Shown here piece after piece: positions 1-9,972 of a DNA stretch of 32,418 nt. The notes under the pieces were generated by a model. The model was not told the origin of the DNA, did no database searches, and was given only the letters and a program-made list of their open reading frames with translations. The number at the start of each line of letters is the position of its first letter. Positions within the stretch are counted from its first letter, which is position 1. Source of the stretch: Neorhizobium huautlense (GTDB lineage Bacteria; Pseudomonadota; Alphaproteobacteria; Rhizobiales; Rhizobiaceae). The position numbers and the translations under genes were made by a program. Location: NCBI RefSeq assembly GCF_002968575.1, contig NZ_PVBM01000036.1, positions 1 through 32,418 of the forward strand, in the 5' to 3' direction.

Positions 1-776
1 TCCGCCGGGTTCGGAGCATCCGGCGCGCGATCGCTCGCATAATTATTGCTGACCTCGTGATCGTCCCAGATGGTGAGCCAAGGGAAAGCGGCATGCGCTG
101 CCTGCAATTGCGGGTCCGACTTGTATAACGCGTAGCGATCACGGAATTCGTAGAGAAGCGAAGGCACACCGGTTCCATGCCGGCGGACAAGCTCGGTACC
201 GTAGCTTCGTTCGTAGATGTAGTCGCCGAGGTGCACGACGAGATCGAGGTCGCTCCTGACCATCTCACCGTAGGCGCTGTAGAAACCCTGCTCGTATTGC
301 TGGCAGGAAGCGAAAGCGAAACGGAAAGCGTCTCCGCCTTCCGGCGCAGTTCGGGTGCGCCCGACCGGACTTGTCGCATTGCCGGAGCGGAAGCGGTAGA
401 AATACCAGCGGCCGGGCTCAAGGCCCTTCACTTCCACATGCACCGAATGCGCGAATTCCGGCACGGCGCGAAAAAGACCGGACTGGACCGTTTTCGAGAA
501 CGTCTCGTCCTCGGCGACCATCCACTCGATGTCCATCGGTTCCGCCACCCGCTTCGGAGCAGGGGCAAAAGGATCGGCGGAAGTGATCGCAGACGTATCT
601 TCCAGAATCAGTCGCGTCCAGATGACGACACTGTTCGCCCGCGGCGAGCCGGAGGCGACGCCCAGAGAAAACGGATCAGCCTTAAAACTTGCCGCACGTG
701 CCCGCCCGAGCGGTCGCCAGATGGCCGCAGCCGCAAGTCCGCATGCCAGGAGGCTTCGCCGATCAATGCGCGGCAT
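1..776 (-). CDS. phoD: PhoD-family alkaline phosphatase (phosphodiesterase D type), 3' part missing
   Basis: Only the first ~258 codons lie in the window; the gene runs off the left edge. The start is the ATG at 776, behind AAGGA. The N-terminus has a twin-arginine signal (RRSLLACGLAAA from residue 6), so export through the Tat system is expected. A PhoD N-terminal domain follows (FSLGVASGSP), then metallophosphatase blocks GDYIYE and WDDHEVSNN, which in PhoD enzymes supply metal ligands. PhoD enzymes hydrolyse phosphate mono- and diesters outside the cytoplasmic membrane. It starts 33 bp after the bhbA stop codon, so read-through from the pcc operon is possible, although the functions are unrelated; no Pho box was seen. 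Family assignment is secure; substrate and the unseen C-terminal half are not. Confidence 0.9.
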   Translation of the reverse strand, partial: MPRIDRRSLLACGLAAAAIWRPLGRARAASFKADPFSLGVASGSPRANSVVIWTRLILEDTSAITSADPFAPAPKRVAEPMDIEWMVAEDETFSKTVQSGLFRAVPEFAHSVHVEVKGLEPGRWYFYRFRSGNATSPVGRTRTAPEGGDAFRFAFASCQQYEQGFYSAYGEMVRSDLDLVVHLGDYIYERSYGTELVRRHGTGVPSLLYEFRDRYALYKSDPQLQAAHAAFPWLTIWDDHEVSNNYASDRAPDAPNPA

Positions 777-809
777 AGATTAGTCCTTCCAGCGCCCGGC
801 GTTCCCTGC

Positions 810-2945
810 CTAGATATTGCGCCGCTTGCCTTCGAGCAGGTCGAGGATGGAGTTCGCAGCATCGAGAACATTGGTGCCGGGACCGAATACCGCCGAGACG
901 CCATGTTCCATCAGATAGTCGTAGTCCTGTCGGGGGACCACACCTCCGACGACAACGATGATGTTTTCGGCACCGTTCTGTTTCAGCGCCTTCACGAGCT
1001 GCGGCGCCAGCGTCCTGTGGCCGGCGGCAAGCGAAGACATGCCGACCACCTGCACCTTTTCCTTGATCGCAAGCTCGGCAGCCTCTTCGGGCGTCTGGAA
1101 CAGCGGGCCGGCGAGCACGTCGAAGCCTATGTCCCCGAAGGCGGAAGCTATTACCTTGGCGCCACGGTCATGACCATCCTGGCCAAGCTTGGCGACCATG
1201 ATCTTCGGCGTGCCGGATCTTTTGGCGTAACCGGCAAGGCGCGCGGTAAGGGTCTTATATTCCGGATCGTCCTCGTAGGCGGGGCCATAGATATCGCCGA
1301 CCACTTCCGGCACGGCGGAATGGTCACCGAAGGCCTTGCGCATCGCATCGGAGATTTCTCCCACCGTGGCACGGGCCCGCGCCGCCTCGACCGCAGCGGC
1401 GAGCAGGTTGCCGTGACCGGAACGGGCAACTTCCGAAAGGGCATTCAGTGTCTGCTCGACTTGCGCCGGATCACGCTGGCGGCGTACCTCTTCCAGCCGC
1501 TTGATCTGAGCCTTCCGGACTGCGGTGTTGTCGATCGCCAGGATATCCAGCTCGTCCTCGTTCTCGAGCCGGTACTTGTTGACCCCGACGATAATCTCCT
1601 CGCCACGGTCCACTGCAGCCTGGCGCCGGGTGGCAGCCTCTTCGATCAGCCGCTTCGGTAAGCCTTCGGCGACGGCTTTCGTCATGCCCCCCATCGCCTC
1701 CACCTCCTCAATCAGCGCCCAGGCCTTTTCCGCCAATTCATTGGTGAGGCTTTCGACATAATAGGAGCCCGCCAAAGGATCGACCACCTTGGTGACGCCG
1801 GTCTCGTGCTGCAGGATGAGCTGGGTATTGCGGGCAATGCGGGCGGAAAAGTCCGTCGGAAGCGCCATAGCCTCGTCGAGCGCATTGGTGTGCAGCGACT
1901 GCGTGCCGCCGAGAACGGCCGAGAGGGCCTCGTAGGCGGTGCGGATAACGTTGTTATATGGATCCTGCTCCTGCAGCGAGACACCGGAGGTCTGGCAATG
2001 AGTGCGTAGCATCAGCGACGACGCCTTTTGGGGCTTGAATTCTTCCATGATGCTGGACCAGAGCAGGCGTGCCGCACGCAGCTTTGCCGCCTCCATGAAG
2101 AAATTCATGCCGATCGCGAAAAAGAAGGAAAGACGCCCCGCAAACTCATCGACGTTCAGGCCCTTTGCAAGCGCTGCACGAGCGTATTCGCGGCCGTCGG
2201 CGAGTGTGAAGGCCAATTCCTGCACCAGGGTCGCGCCTGCCTCCTGCATATGATAGCCGGATATCGAAATCGAATTGAACCGCGGCATTTCCTTCGCCGT
2301 AAATTCAATAATGTCGGCGACGATCCGCATGGAAGGCTCGGGGGGATAAATATAGGTATTGCGGACCATGAACTCCTTCAGGATGTCGTTCTGAATGGTT
2401 CCGGAAAGCTCGGCCCTCGAACAGCCCTGCTCCTCGCCCGCGACGATGAAGGAGGCGAGGATGGGGATGACGGCGCCGTTCATGGTCATGGAGACGGACA
2501 TTTCCTTCAACGGAATTCCGTCGAAGAGGATCTTCATGTCCTCTACGCTATCGATCGCCACCCCCGCCTTGCCGACGTCGCCCTCCACGCGGGGATGGTC
2601 GGAGTCGTAGCCGCGATGAGTGGCAAGATCGAAAGCGACCGAAAGACCCTTCTGACCGGCGGCCAGATTGCGGCGATAGAAGGCGTTGGAGGCTTCGGCC
2701 GTCGAGAAACCGGCATATTGGCGGATGGTCCAGGGCCTTCCGGCATACATGGTGGCACGTGGCCCACGTACGAAAGGCTTGAAACCCGGCAGCGAACCGA
2801 GATGATTGACGCCCTGAAGATCTTCGTCCGTGTATAGCGGCTTGACATCGATGCCCTCCGGGGTGTGCCAGAGGAGCGTTTCCGGCGGTGCCTTCAGCTC
2901 TTTTTCCGCCAGAGCTTCCCAATCTTTCACGGTCTTTTCGGACAT
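810..2945 (-). CDS. bhbA: methylmalonyl-CoA mutase, single-chain type
   Basis: A 711-aa adenosylcobalamin-dependent mutase that converts methylmalonyl-CoA to succinyl-CoA, the last step of propionate assimilation. The N-terminal ~550 residues form the TIM-barrel catalytic domain (GRPWTIRQYAGFSTAEASNA region near the N-terminus, SVSMTMNGAVIP further on). The C-terminal ~130 residues form the B12-binding domain with DGHDRG from residue 590, whose His592 is the expected lower cobalt ligand, and a later GG motif (VVVGGVVP). The length matches rhizobial BhbA (~712 aa), which acts without a separate small subunit. An in-frame upstream ATG at 3008 would add 21 residues, but the ATG at 2945 has GAGG at proper spacing and gives the usual MSEK start. 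It follows pccA by 72 bp. No epimerase or MeaB chaperone gene lies in the window, so these must be elsewhere. Confidence 0.96.
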   Translation of the reverse strand: MSEKTVKDWEALAEKELKAPPETLLWHTPEGIDVKPLYTDEDLQGVNHLGSLPGFKPFVRGPRATMYAGRPWTIRQYAGFSTAEASNAFYRRNLAAGQKGLSVAFDLATHRGYDSDHPRVEGDVGKAGVAIDSVEDMKILFDGIPLKEMSVSMTMNGAVIPILASFIVAGEEQGCSRAELSGTIQNDILKEFMVRNTYIYPPEPSMRIVADIIEFTAKEMPRFNSISISGYHMQEAGATLVQELAFTLADGREYARAALAKGLNVDEFAGRLSFFFAIGMNFFMEAAKLRAARLLWSSIMEEFKPQKASSLMLRTHCQTSGVSLQEQDPYNNVIRTAYEALSAVLGGTQSLHTNALDEAMALPTDFSARIARNTQLILQHETGVTKVVDPLAGSYYVESLTNELAEKAWALIEEVEAMGGMTKAVAEGLPKRLIEEAATRRQAAVDRGEEIIVGVNKYRLENEDELDILAIDNTAVRKAQIKRLEEVRRQRDPAQVEQTLNALSEVARSGHGNLLAAAVEAARARATVGEISDAMRKAFGDHSAVPEVVGDIYGPAYEDDPEYKTLTARLAGYAKRSGTPKIMVAKLGQDGHDRGAKVIASAFGDIGFDVLAGPLFQTPEEAAELAIKEKVQVVGMSSLAAGHRTLAPQLVKALKQNGAENIIVVVGGVVPRQDYDYLMEHGVSAVFGPGTNVLDAANSILDLLEGKRRNI

Positions 2946-2974
2946 CGTTCGAACCTCACTACCGCAAAGCGCTC

Positions 2975-3002
2975 GCGCCTGCGTCGGATATATGTCAGGC
3001 GC
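2975..3002 (-). other. intercistronic hairpin between pccA and bhbA
   Basis: A perfect 7-bp inverted repeat GCGCCTG/CAGGCGC with a 14-nt loop lies in the 72-bp gap between the pccA stop and the bhbA start. No T-run follows, so it is not a standard terminator. It could stabilise or process the pccA-bhbA transcript, or be chance in GC-rich DNA. Confidence 0.35.
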
Positions 3003-3017
3003 CCTCAACTGAAAGAG

Positions 3018-5021
3018 CTACTCGAATTCCAGGATCAGCTCGTCGACCGCCAGGCTCTGCCCCGGAGCCGCAGCTACTCGCTTCACGACACCCTTTCGCT
3101 CAGCCTTCAGGACGTTCTCCATCTTCATCGCCTCGACTGTGGCGAGCGTCTGACCCGCCTCGACGTGATCCCCTGCCTTCACCGCCACCAAGGTGATCAC
3201 GCCGGGCATGGGGCAAAGCAGCATTTTCGAAGTGTCCGGCGGAGCTTTCTTCGGCATCAGGCGGGCAAGCTCGGCCACGCGCGGCGATCGAACCCGCGCC
3301 GTCACATCCATACCACGCCAGCGCAACCGGATTGCCGATCCGACAAGATTGACCTTTACGCCCATTCCCTCACCGTCGATATGGAAAACAGCGTGGCTCT
3401 GCCCCGGCAGCCAGCCACTTGCGACCGACATCCGCCTCCCATCGGCGAAGACGACGGATGTTCCGTCAAGCGTAGCTTCGAGGGTAACTGCCTCTTCGAA
3501 ACCGGCCAGCGTCGCCACCCATTCCTTGCCTACGACACGGCGATGGTTGCCGATGGTGCCGGAAATCTCAACGGCGCGCTCCTGAAGAGCCTGATTGACG
3601 AGGACGGCAATGGCGACAAGCTTGCGCGCCGCCGCTTGATTCGGCAACACCCCGGAAAATCCTTCAGGGAACTCTTCGGCTATATAGGCGGTCGTCAACC
3701 GACCGGAGCGAAAACGCTCCTGCCCCATCACCGCCGAGAGGAAGGGCAAGTTATGGCCGATGCCTTCCACCTCGAAGTCATCCAGCGCGGCACCCATGGC
3801 GTCTATGGCCGTCAACCGGTCCGGTGCCCAGGTGCAGAGCTTGGCGATCATCGGGTCGTAATACATGGAAATTTCGCCACCCTCATACACGCCGGTGTCA
3901 TTGCGGACCACGGTGCCGTTGTCATGTCTGCCTTCGCGAGGCGGGCGGTAACGGCTCAGCCGCCCGATCGAGGGCAGGAAGCTGCGATAAGGGTCCTCGG
4001 CATATAGCCGGCTTTCGATCGCCCAGCCGTTGAGCTTGACATCATCCTGGCTGAACGAGAGCTTTTCACCGGCGGCGACGCGGATCATCTGCTCGACAAG
4101 ATCGATGCCGGTGATCAATTCTGTGACTGGATGCTCCACCTGCAATCGGGTGTTCATCTCGAGGAAATAGAAATTGCGGCTGGCGTCGACAATGAACTCG
4201 ACCGTGCCGGCGGAAAAATAACCGACCGCCTTCGAAAGCGCGACGGCCTGCTCGCCCATCGCCCGCCGCGTCTCCTCGTCGAGGAATGGCGACGGCGCCT
4301 CCTCGATGACCTTCTGGTTGCGCCGCTGGATCGAGCATTCGCGCTCGCCGAGGTAGAGAACATTGCCGTGTTTGTCGCCAAGCACCTGGATTTCGATATG
4401 ACGAGGCTCGGTGACAAATTTCTCGATGAAGATGCGGTCGTCGCCGAAGGAGCTTTTTGCTTCGTTTTTCGAGGACTGAAAGCCTTCGCGAGCCTCCATG
4501 TCGTTCCAGGCGATGCGCATGCCCTTGCCGCCACCGCCCGCCGACGCCTTGATCATCACGGGATAGCCGATGGATGAAGCAATCCTCACCGCCTCGTCGG
4601 CGTCTTCGATCAGGCCCATATGACCAGGTACCGTCGAGACGCCAGCTTCGGCTGCCAGCTTTTTGGATGTTATCTTGTCGCCCATCGCCTGAATCGCCCC
4701 AACGGGCGGACCGATAAAGACGATGCCAGCCTTTTCCAAAGCTTCCGCGAACGCCGGATTTTCCGAGAGGAACCCATAGCCCGGATGCACGGCATCGGCA
4801 CCGGTCTGCCTGATTGCGGCGAGGATGTTATCGATGACGATATAGGATTGGGACGAAGGCGCCGGACCGATATGCACCGCCTCGTGGGCCATCCGCACAT
4901 GCAGGGCATCGCGATCGGCATCGGAATAGACGGCGACCGTCTTGATGCCCATTTTCTTTGCCGTCTTGATGACCCGGCAGGCGATCTCGCCGCGATTGGC
5001 GATGAGGATTTTATTGAACAT
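3018..5021 (-). CDS. pccA: propionyl-CoA carboxylase alpha subunit (biotin carboxylase + BCCP)
   Basis: A 667-aa biotin-dependent acyl-CoA carboxylase alpha chain. Residues 1-~450 form the biotin carboxylase: it opens MFNKILIANRGEIACR and carries the ATP-grasp glycine loop GGGGKG at 162-167, just after Lys158. The middle ~450-590 is the linker (BT) domain that meets the beta subunit. The C-terminal biotinyl domain carries EAMKM with biotin lysine 633. It charges biotin with CO2 and passes it to PccB to form methylmalonyl-CoA. The start ATG lies 2 bp after the stop of the upstream membrane-protein gene, which implies translational coupling. The neighbouring pccB, bhbA and pccR support propionyl-CoA over 3-methylcrotonyl-CoA as substrate. 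Confidence 0.96.
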   Translation of the reverse strand: MFNKILIANRGEIACRVIKTAKKMGIKTVAVYSDADRDALHVRMAHEAVHIGPAPSSQSYIVIDNILAAIRQTGADAVHPGYGFLSENPAFAEALEKAGIVFIGPPVGAIQAMGDKITSKKLAAEAGVSTVPGHMGLIEDADEAVRIASSIGYPVMIKASAGGGGKGMRIAWNDMEAREGFQSSKNEAKSSFGDDRIFIEKFVTEPRHIEIQVLGDKHGNVLYLGERECSIQRRNQKVIEEAPSPFLDEETRRAMGEQAVALSKAVGYFSAGTVEFIVDASRNFYFLEMNTRLQVEHPVTELITGIDLVEQMIRVAAGEKLSFSQDDVKLNGWAIESRLYAEDPYRSFLPSIGRLSRYRPPREGRHDNGTVVRNDTGVYEGGEISMYYDPMIAKLCTWAPDRLTAIDAMGAALDDFEVEGIGHNLPFLSAVMGQERFRSGRLTTAYIAEEFPEGFSGVLPNQAAARKLVAIAVLVNQALQERAVEISGTIGNHRRVVGKEWVATLAGFEEAVTLEATLDGTSVVFADGRRMSVASGWLPGQSHAVFHIDGEGMGVKVNLVGSAIRLRWRGMDVTARVRSPRVAELARLMPKKAPPDTSKMLLCPMPGVITLVAVKAGDHVEAGQTLATVEAMKMENVLKAERKGVVKRVAAAPGQSLAVDELILEFE

Positions 5022-5023
5022 GA

Positions 5024-5434
5024 TCAGGACTCGCCTTCGCGATGATCGTCTTCGTCGCGATACTTGGTGTCATAGGGAAGGGTGAAGATCGCTGAGGCGG
5101 CCGCGGCACCGCCAAAGAGCGACGCGAACGGCACGATCACCAGGAGCAAGGAGAGGACGGGATTGGACGCCCGCGACAATAGCTTTCCAAGCCCGCCGAT
5201 ATCGAGGAGGACGAGGCCGATGCCGACGGCCGCGCCGATCGTCACCCCCACCAGCGCGTGAAGCGCGAGGAAGCGCAGCATCTGCCAGTGATCCTTCCGT
5301 GCTTCCTCCGGGGTCATCTTTGGCTTGCGACTGTTGTGGATGGATCCCGATCGAGCACGCTCCCCGTCAGCCCACCGCCTCAGCCAGCGAATGGGATCCG
5401 GCAACCTCGCCATATGCAGATCACGTTGAAACAT
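5024..5434 (-). CDS. small two-helix membrane protein of the pcc operon, function unknown
   Basis: A 136-aa protein of no recognised family. The N-terminal ~50 residues are charged (MARLPDPIRWLRRW, then MTPEEARKDHW). Two hydrophobic stretches follow, each ending in a glycine/alanine-rich part (ALVGVTIGAAVGIGLVLLDIG and LLLVIVPFASLFGGAAAAS), and a short acidic tail ends the protein. Two membrane helices with both ends cytoplasmic is the likely topology. The ATG at 5434 has a strong GGGGAAAGGG just upstream; a TTG five codons earlier and inner ATGs near 5413 and 5314 are alternatives. Its stop is 2 bp from the pccA start, so the two are almost certainly cotranslated. No function can be assigned. 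Confidence 0.8.
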   Translation of the reverse strand: MFQRDLHMARLPDPIRWLRRWADGERARSGSIHNSRKPKMTPEEARKDHWQMLRFLALHALVGVTIGAAVGIGLVLLDIGGLGKLLSRASNPVLSLLLVIVPFASLFGGAAAASAIFTLPYDTKYRDEDDHREGES

Positions 5435-5454
5435 GGGCCCTTTCCCCAACGGTC

Positions 5455-5832
5455 TTACACTTCGAATACATCTTCGAAGGATTCCGGAAAATTCTGACGC
5501 GCGACCTTCTCGTTGATCTGCAGCAGAGCTTCATAGGAGAGCGGATCGAAATCCTTCTCCGCCGCCACCACTTCCCGGCCAAAGAGAAGGTTGAGGCGAG
5601 CGGCGTCGAGATTGCCGCGTTCGAAGGGTTCGGGACCGAAATGATGCCAGAGCGCATGCAGGAAGGCCGCGTCGACCCGATGCTCCGCCGTGCCGGGACG
5701 GCCGCGGCGGGGCAAGGCCTTGATCGGCGTCACCCCTTTTGGATTGGCGCGGCGGATGGTGAACTGGATGCCGGTGCCCGGCATGCCGGACGGGAAGCCC
5801 CGGTGTTTCGTCATGTCGGGCAGGTTGGCCAT
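5455..5832 (-). CDS. conserved hypothetical protein, 125 aa
   Basis: I do not recognise this family. The protein is soluble, with no signal peptide or membrane helix. The N-terminal half is basic with many Gly/Pro turns (KGVTPIKALPRRGRPGTAEHR). The C-terminal half looks helical and more acidic (LSYEALLQINEKVARQNFPESFEDVFEV). GAGGAG sits properly before the ATG at 5832. It lies 10 bp after the glutathione-transferase gene and 20 bp before the membrane-protein gene, so it is inside the same operon. Codon use and GC content look like those of its neighbours, which argues for a real gene. Function is unknown. Confidence 0.75.
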   Translation of the reverse strand: MANLPDMTKHRGFPSGMPGTGIQFTIRRANPKGVTPIKALPRRGRPGTAEHRVDAAFLHALWHHFGPEPFERGNLDAARLNLLFGREVVAAEKDFDPLSYEALLQINEKVARQNFPESFEDVFEV

Positions 5833-5842
5833 TCCGCTCTCC

Positions 5843-6748
5843 TCAGGCTATCGCGATCTTGTCCTGCGTCTTCGTGTCGAAGTCGGAGGCATCGTGGCGT
5901 TCATGCAGCTGTTCGGACGGATCACCCGATGTCCGGTTGACCATACGGCCTCGGCGGACTGCGGGGCGCCGATCTATCTGTTTTGTCCAGCGCTGCACAT
6001 GCTCGTATTCATCCACAGACAGAAAATCGCCCGCATCGTTATAAGCGTCCTTCAGGGCGAGCCGCCCGTACCAGGGCCAGATTGCCATGTCGGCGATTGT
6101 GTATTCGCTGCCCGCCATGAATTCGTTGTTCGCCAAATGCCTGTTCAGCACGTCCATCTGGCGCTTGACCTCCATGGCATATCGGTCGATCGCATATTTG
6201 ATCTTCATCGGGGCATAGGCATAGAAATGGCCGAACCCGCCGCCTAAAAAGGGCGCAGAGCCCATCTGCCAGAACAGCCAGTTTAATGTCTCGGTGCGCG
6301 TCCGCGGGTCGGTTGGCAGGAAGGCGCCGAATTTTTCCGCCAGATAAACGAGGATGGAGGCCGATTCAAAAACTCGAAGAGGTTCGCCGCCACTCTTCGG
6401 CGCATGGTCCATGAGAGCCGGAATTTTGGAGTTTGGGTTCACCTCGACGAAACCTGAACCGAATTGATCCCCCTCACCGATCTTGATGAGCCAGGCATCA
6501 TATTCGGCGCCCTTGTGACCGGCGGCCAGCAACTCCTCCAGCATGATGGTGACCTTCACGCCGTTCGGGGTGCCGAGCGAATAAAGCTGCAGCGGGTGCT
6601 CTCCGACCGGCAGGACCTTTTCGTGTGTCGGGCCGGCAATCGGACGGTTGATATTGGCGAACTGGCCGCCATTGCCCTTTTCCCAAGTCCATACTTTCGA
6701 AGGCTCGTAGCCGGCGGGAAAATTGTCGGCGGGGGATTTTTCGGACAT
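5843..6748 (-). CDS. yghU: YghU-type glutathione transferase / disulfide-bond oxidoreductase
   Basis: A 301-aa protein of the Nu-class, Ure2p-like glutathione transferases. A ~50-residue N-terminal extension contains the family sequence RPIAGPTHEK. The thioredoxin-fold domain follows (LYSLGTPNGVKVTIMLEE), with Thr60-Pro61-Asn62 at the place where this family binds glutathione through Thr and Asn instead of Cys or Tyr. The cis-Pro block is NPNSKIPAL (104-112) and the second glutathione site is ESAS (128-131). The helical C-domain begins near residue 145. Known members reduce disulfides and organic hydroperoxides with two glutathione molecules. AAGGA precedes the ATG. It sits between pccB (91 bp) and two small genes leading to pccA, an unexpected position for this enzyme. 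Confidence 0.93.
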   Translation of the reverse strand: MSEKSPADNFPAGYEPSKVWTWEKGNGGQFANINRPIAGPTHEKVLPVGEHPLQLYSLGTPNGVKVTIMLEELLAAGHKGAEYDAWLIKIGEGDQFGSGFVEVNPNSKIPALMDHAPKSGGEPLRVFESASILVYLAEKFGAFLPTDPRTRTETLNWLFWQMGSAPFLGGGFGHFYAYAPMKIKYAIDRYAMEVKRQMDVLNRHLANNEFMAGSEYTIADMAIWPWYGRLALKDAYNDAGDFLSVDEYEHVQRWTKQIDRRPAVRRGRMVNRTSGDPSEQLHERHDASDFDTKTQDKIAIA

Positions 6749-6839
6749 GAAAATCGATCCTTGTTCTCTAACGGGTCTCGCAGTCTGGCGAGCGCTACGC
6801 GGTCAATATAGGCACTGCCTCAATGCTTTTCCGCCCCCG

Positions 6840-8372
<1,533 letters not shown>

Positions 8373-8449
8373 GATCACTCCCGGATGCTTTAACTTTCCC
8401 TATTCCGTCTGCGTGCTTCAGAAAACCATTGAACGCGTGTCGTTGTGAA

Positions 8450-8488
8450 ATTATAAAATCGCAAAGCTAAAATTGCGAATCTGCGAAC
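8450..8488. promoter_or_regulatory. pccB/pccR control region: operator-like inverted repeat over divergent promoters
   Basis: On the minus strand a perfect TATAAT (8450-8455) is the probable pccB -10. A 6-bp inverted repeat, TCGCAA (8459-8464) and TTGCGA (8473-8478), separated by 8 bp, covers the -35/-10 spacer. A further TGCGAA (8482-8487) repeats TGCGAA at 8474-8479 with an 8-bp period and ends 1 bp before the pccR ATG. On the plus strand TAAAAT (8468-8473) could be the pccR -10. PccR/RamB-type ScfR regulators bind TTTGCAAA-like sites, and these half-sites resemble them. Binding by PccR here is therefore inferred, with probable autoregulation. Confidence 0.6.
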
Positions 8489-9898
8489 ATGGCAATCGGA
8501 AAGCTCTTCATAGGCCGGAAGGTAAGGGAACTGCGGGCGGCGAGCAATGCCACGCAGAGTCAGTTCGCCGAGCGCATCGGCATCTCCACCAGCTATCTTA
8601 ACCAGATCGAGAACAACCAGCGGCCGGTTTCGGCCGCCGTGCTTCTGGCGCTCGCAGACAAGTTCCAGCTCGACATCGCCGAACTGTCGACCGGCGAGAC
8701 GGACCGGCTCCTCTCGGCGCTCGCCGAGGCGTTGTCCGACCCGCTGTTCGAGGCTTATGCGCCGAGCGTTCAGGAACTGAAGCTGGTGACCCAGAATGCG
8801 CCGGGGCTGGCACATGCGTTGATCACCTGTCATCAGGCGTATCGGCGCAGCGGCGAGCAACTGGCCAGTATGGACGACAGACTGGGGCGGGCGGCGGCAG
8901 CCGAAACCACACCCTATGACGAAGTGCGGGATTTTTTCCATTTCGTGGACAATTACCTTCACGACATCGACACCGCCGCGGAGAAGCTGGCATTCGATCT
9001 CGGCCTGCCGTCTGCAGACAGCTATCCAATTTTGACGAATTACCTGGAAAAGCAGTTCGGCGTGCGTGTGGTGCTTGGGCCACTGGTCGCCGACACCATC
9101 CGACAATACGAACCGAGTTCCTGTGTGCTGACCTTGAATCCCTATGCGCCTGCCCAGACGCGCGTCTTTCAGGCGGCGGTGGAGATTGCTCAGCTTCATG
9201 CCGGCGCGCTCGCCGACACGATCGCCCGCAATGCCGGTTTCCGGACCGAGCAAGCGGTGGATATCTGTCGCATTGGCCTTCACAATTATTTCGCAGGCGC
9301 GCTTTTGATGCCCTATCAGGCCTTCCTGAAGGCGGCGCGGGAGCTCCGGCACGACATCGAGCTTCTGGCGGCGCGTTTCGGCGCATCGCTCGAACAGGTG
9401 TGTCACCGGCTTTCCACCCTCCAGCGGCCCGGTCTCAAGGGCGTGCCTATCTTTTTTGCCCGCATCGACCGGGCCGGCAATATCACCAAGCGGCATAGCG
9501 CCACCAAGCTGCAATTCGCACGGTTCGGCGCGGCCTGTCCGCTCTGGAACGCCCATCAGGCGTTCGAAGCGCCGGGACGCATTATCCGCCAGCTTGCCGA
9601 AACGCCGGACGGGGTTCGCTATCTATGTCTGGCCACGCAGGTGAGCAAAGGCATCGGCGGCTTCAGAACGCACCAGCCGGTTTTTGCGCTGGCGCTTGGC
9701 TGCGAGATTTCCTACGCGGAAGCCTTCGTCTATGCGGACGGCCTGAACCTGACCGATCGTGCAGGCTTCGATTCCATCGGCATATCCTGCCGCATCTGCG
9801 AGCGGCCGAACTGCACAAGCAGAGCTGTGCCGCCCTTCCGCCGCAAGATTTCGGTGGACCACAACCTGCGCGAGATCACGCCTTACAAACTCGTGTAG
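8489..9898 (+). CDS. pccR: short-chain fatty acyl-CoA regulator (ScfR family), propionyl-CoA-responsive
   Basis: A 469-aa transcription factor. Residues ~8-65 form an XRE/Cro helix-turn-helix (TQSQFAERIGISTSYLNQIE). The middle region (~150-280) corresponds to the IrrE/ImmA-like (DUF955) fold with a degenerate metallopeptidase site (VEIAQLHAG in place of HExxH). The C-terminal part is the DUF2083 acyl-CoA-sensing domain, ending with a cysteine cluster (Cys434, Cys437, Cys442 in GISCRICERPNC). ScfR members sense short-chain acyl-CoAs; those beside pccB, such as R. sphaeroides PccR, govern propionyl-CoA carboxylase. No Shine-Dalgarno sequence precedes the ATG, and the most likely -10 leaves a leader of only about 8 nt, so translation may be nearly leaderless. 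The neighbour pccB fits this role. Confidence 0.9.
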   Translation: MAIGKLFIGRKVRELRAASNATQSQFAERIGISTSYLNQIENNQRPVSAAVLLALADKFQLDIAELSTGETDRLLSALAEALSDPLFEAYAPSVQELKLVTQNAPGLAHALITCHQAYRRSGEQLASMDDRLGRAAAAETTPYDEVRDFFHFVDNYLHDIDTAAEKLAFDLGLPSADSYPILTNYLEKQFGVRVVLGPLVADTIRQYEPSSCVLTLNPYAPAQTRVFQAAVEIAQLHAGALADTIARNAGFRTEQAVDICRIGLHNYFAGALLMPYQAFLKAARELRHDIELLAARFGASLEQVCHRLSTLQRPGLKGVPIFFARIDRAGNITKRHSATKLQFARFGAACPLWNAHQAFEAPGRIIRQLAETPDGVRYLCLATQVSKGIGGFRTHQPVFALALGCEISYAEAFVYADGLNLTDRAGFDSIGISCRICERPNCTSRAVPPFRRKISVDHNLREITPYKLV

Positions 9899-9972
9899 CG
9901 GCCAAGACGCGGCCTCATGAGCTCAGGGGCAACGGGCTCGCTTCGACGAAAGTCAGGCGCTGCGTTTTGGAT

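Noticed and set aside
177..1661. 494-codon plus-strand open frame opposite phoD and bhbA
   Set aside because: Antisense shadow of two well-identified genes in GC-rich DNA; its product has no recognisable domain and it runs through both genes and the gap.
2946..3017. Possible cobalamin riboswitch before the B12-dependent mutase
   Set aside because: The gap is only 72 bp and has no B12-box-like sequence; a B12 riboswitch needs about 200 nt.
2865..4007. 380-codon plus-strand open frame opposite pccA
   Set aside because: Antisense to clear PccA domains; sequence is Arg/His-rich and without domain features.
8390..9556. 388-codon minus-strand open frame opposite pccR
   Set aside because: Antisense to the ScfR regulator, which has clear HTH and C-terminal Cys motifs; it would also cover the pccB promoter.
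9899..9972. Terminator between convergent pccR and permease genes
   Set aside because: Only short GCGGCC direct repeats and a CTCATGAG palindrome; no stem with adequate length.
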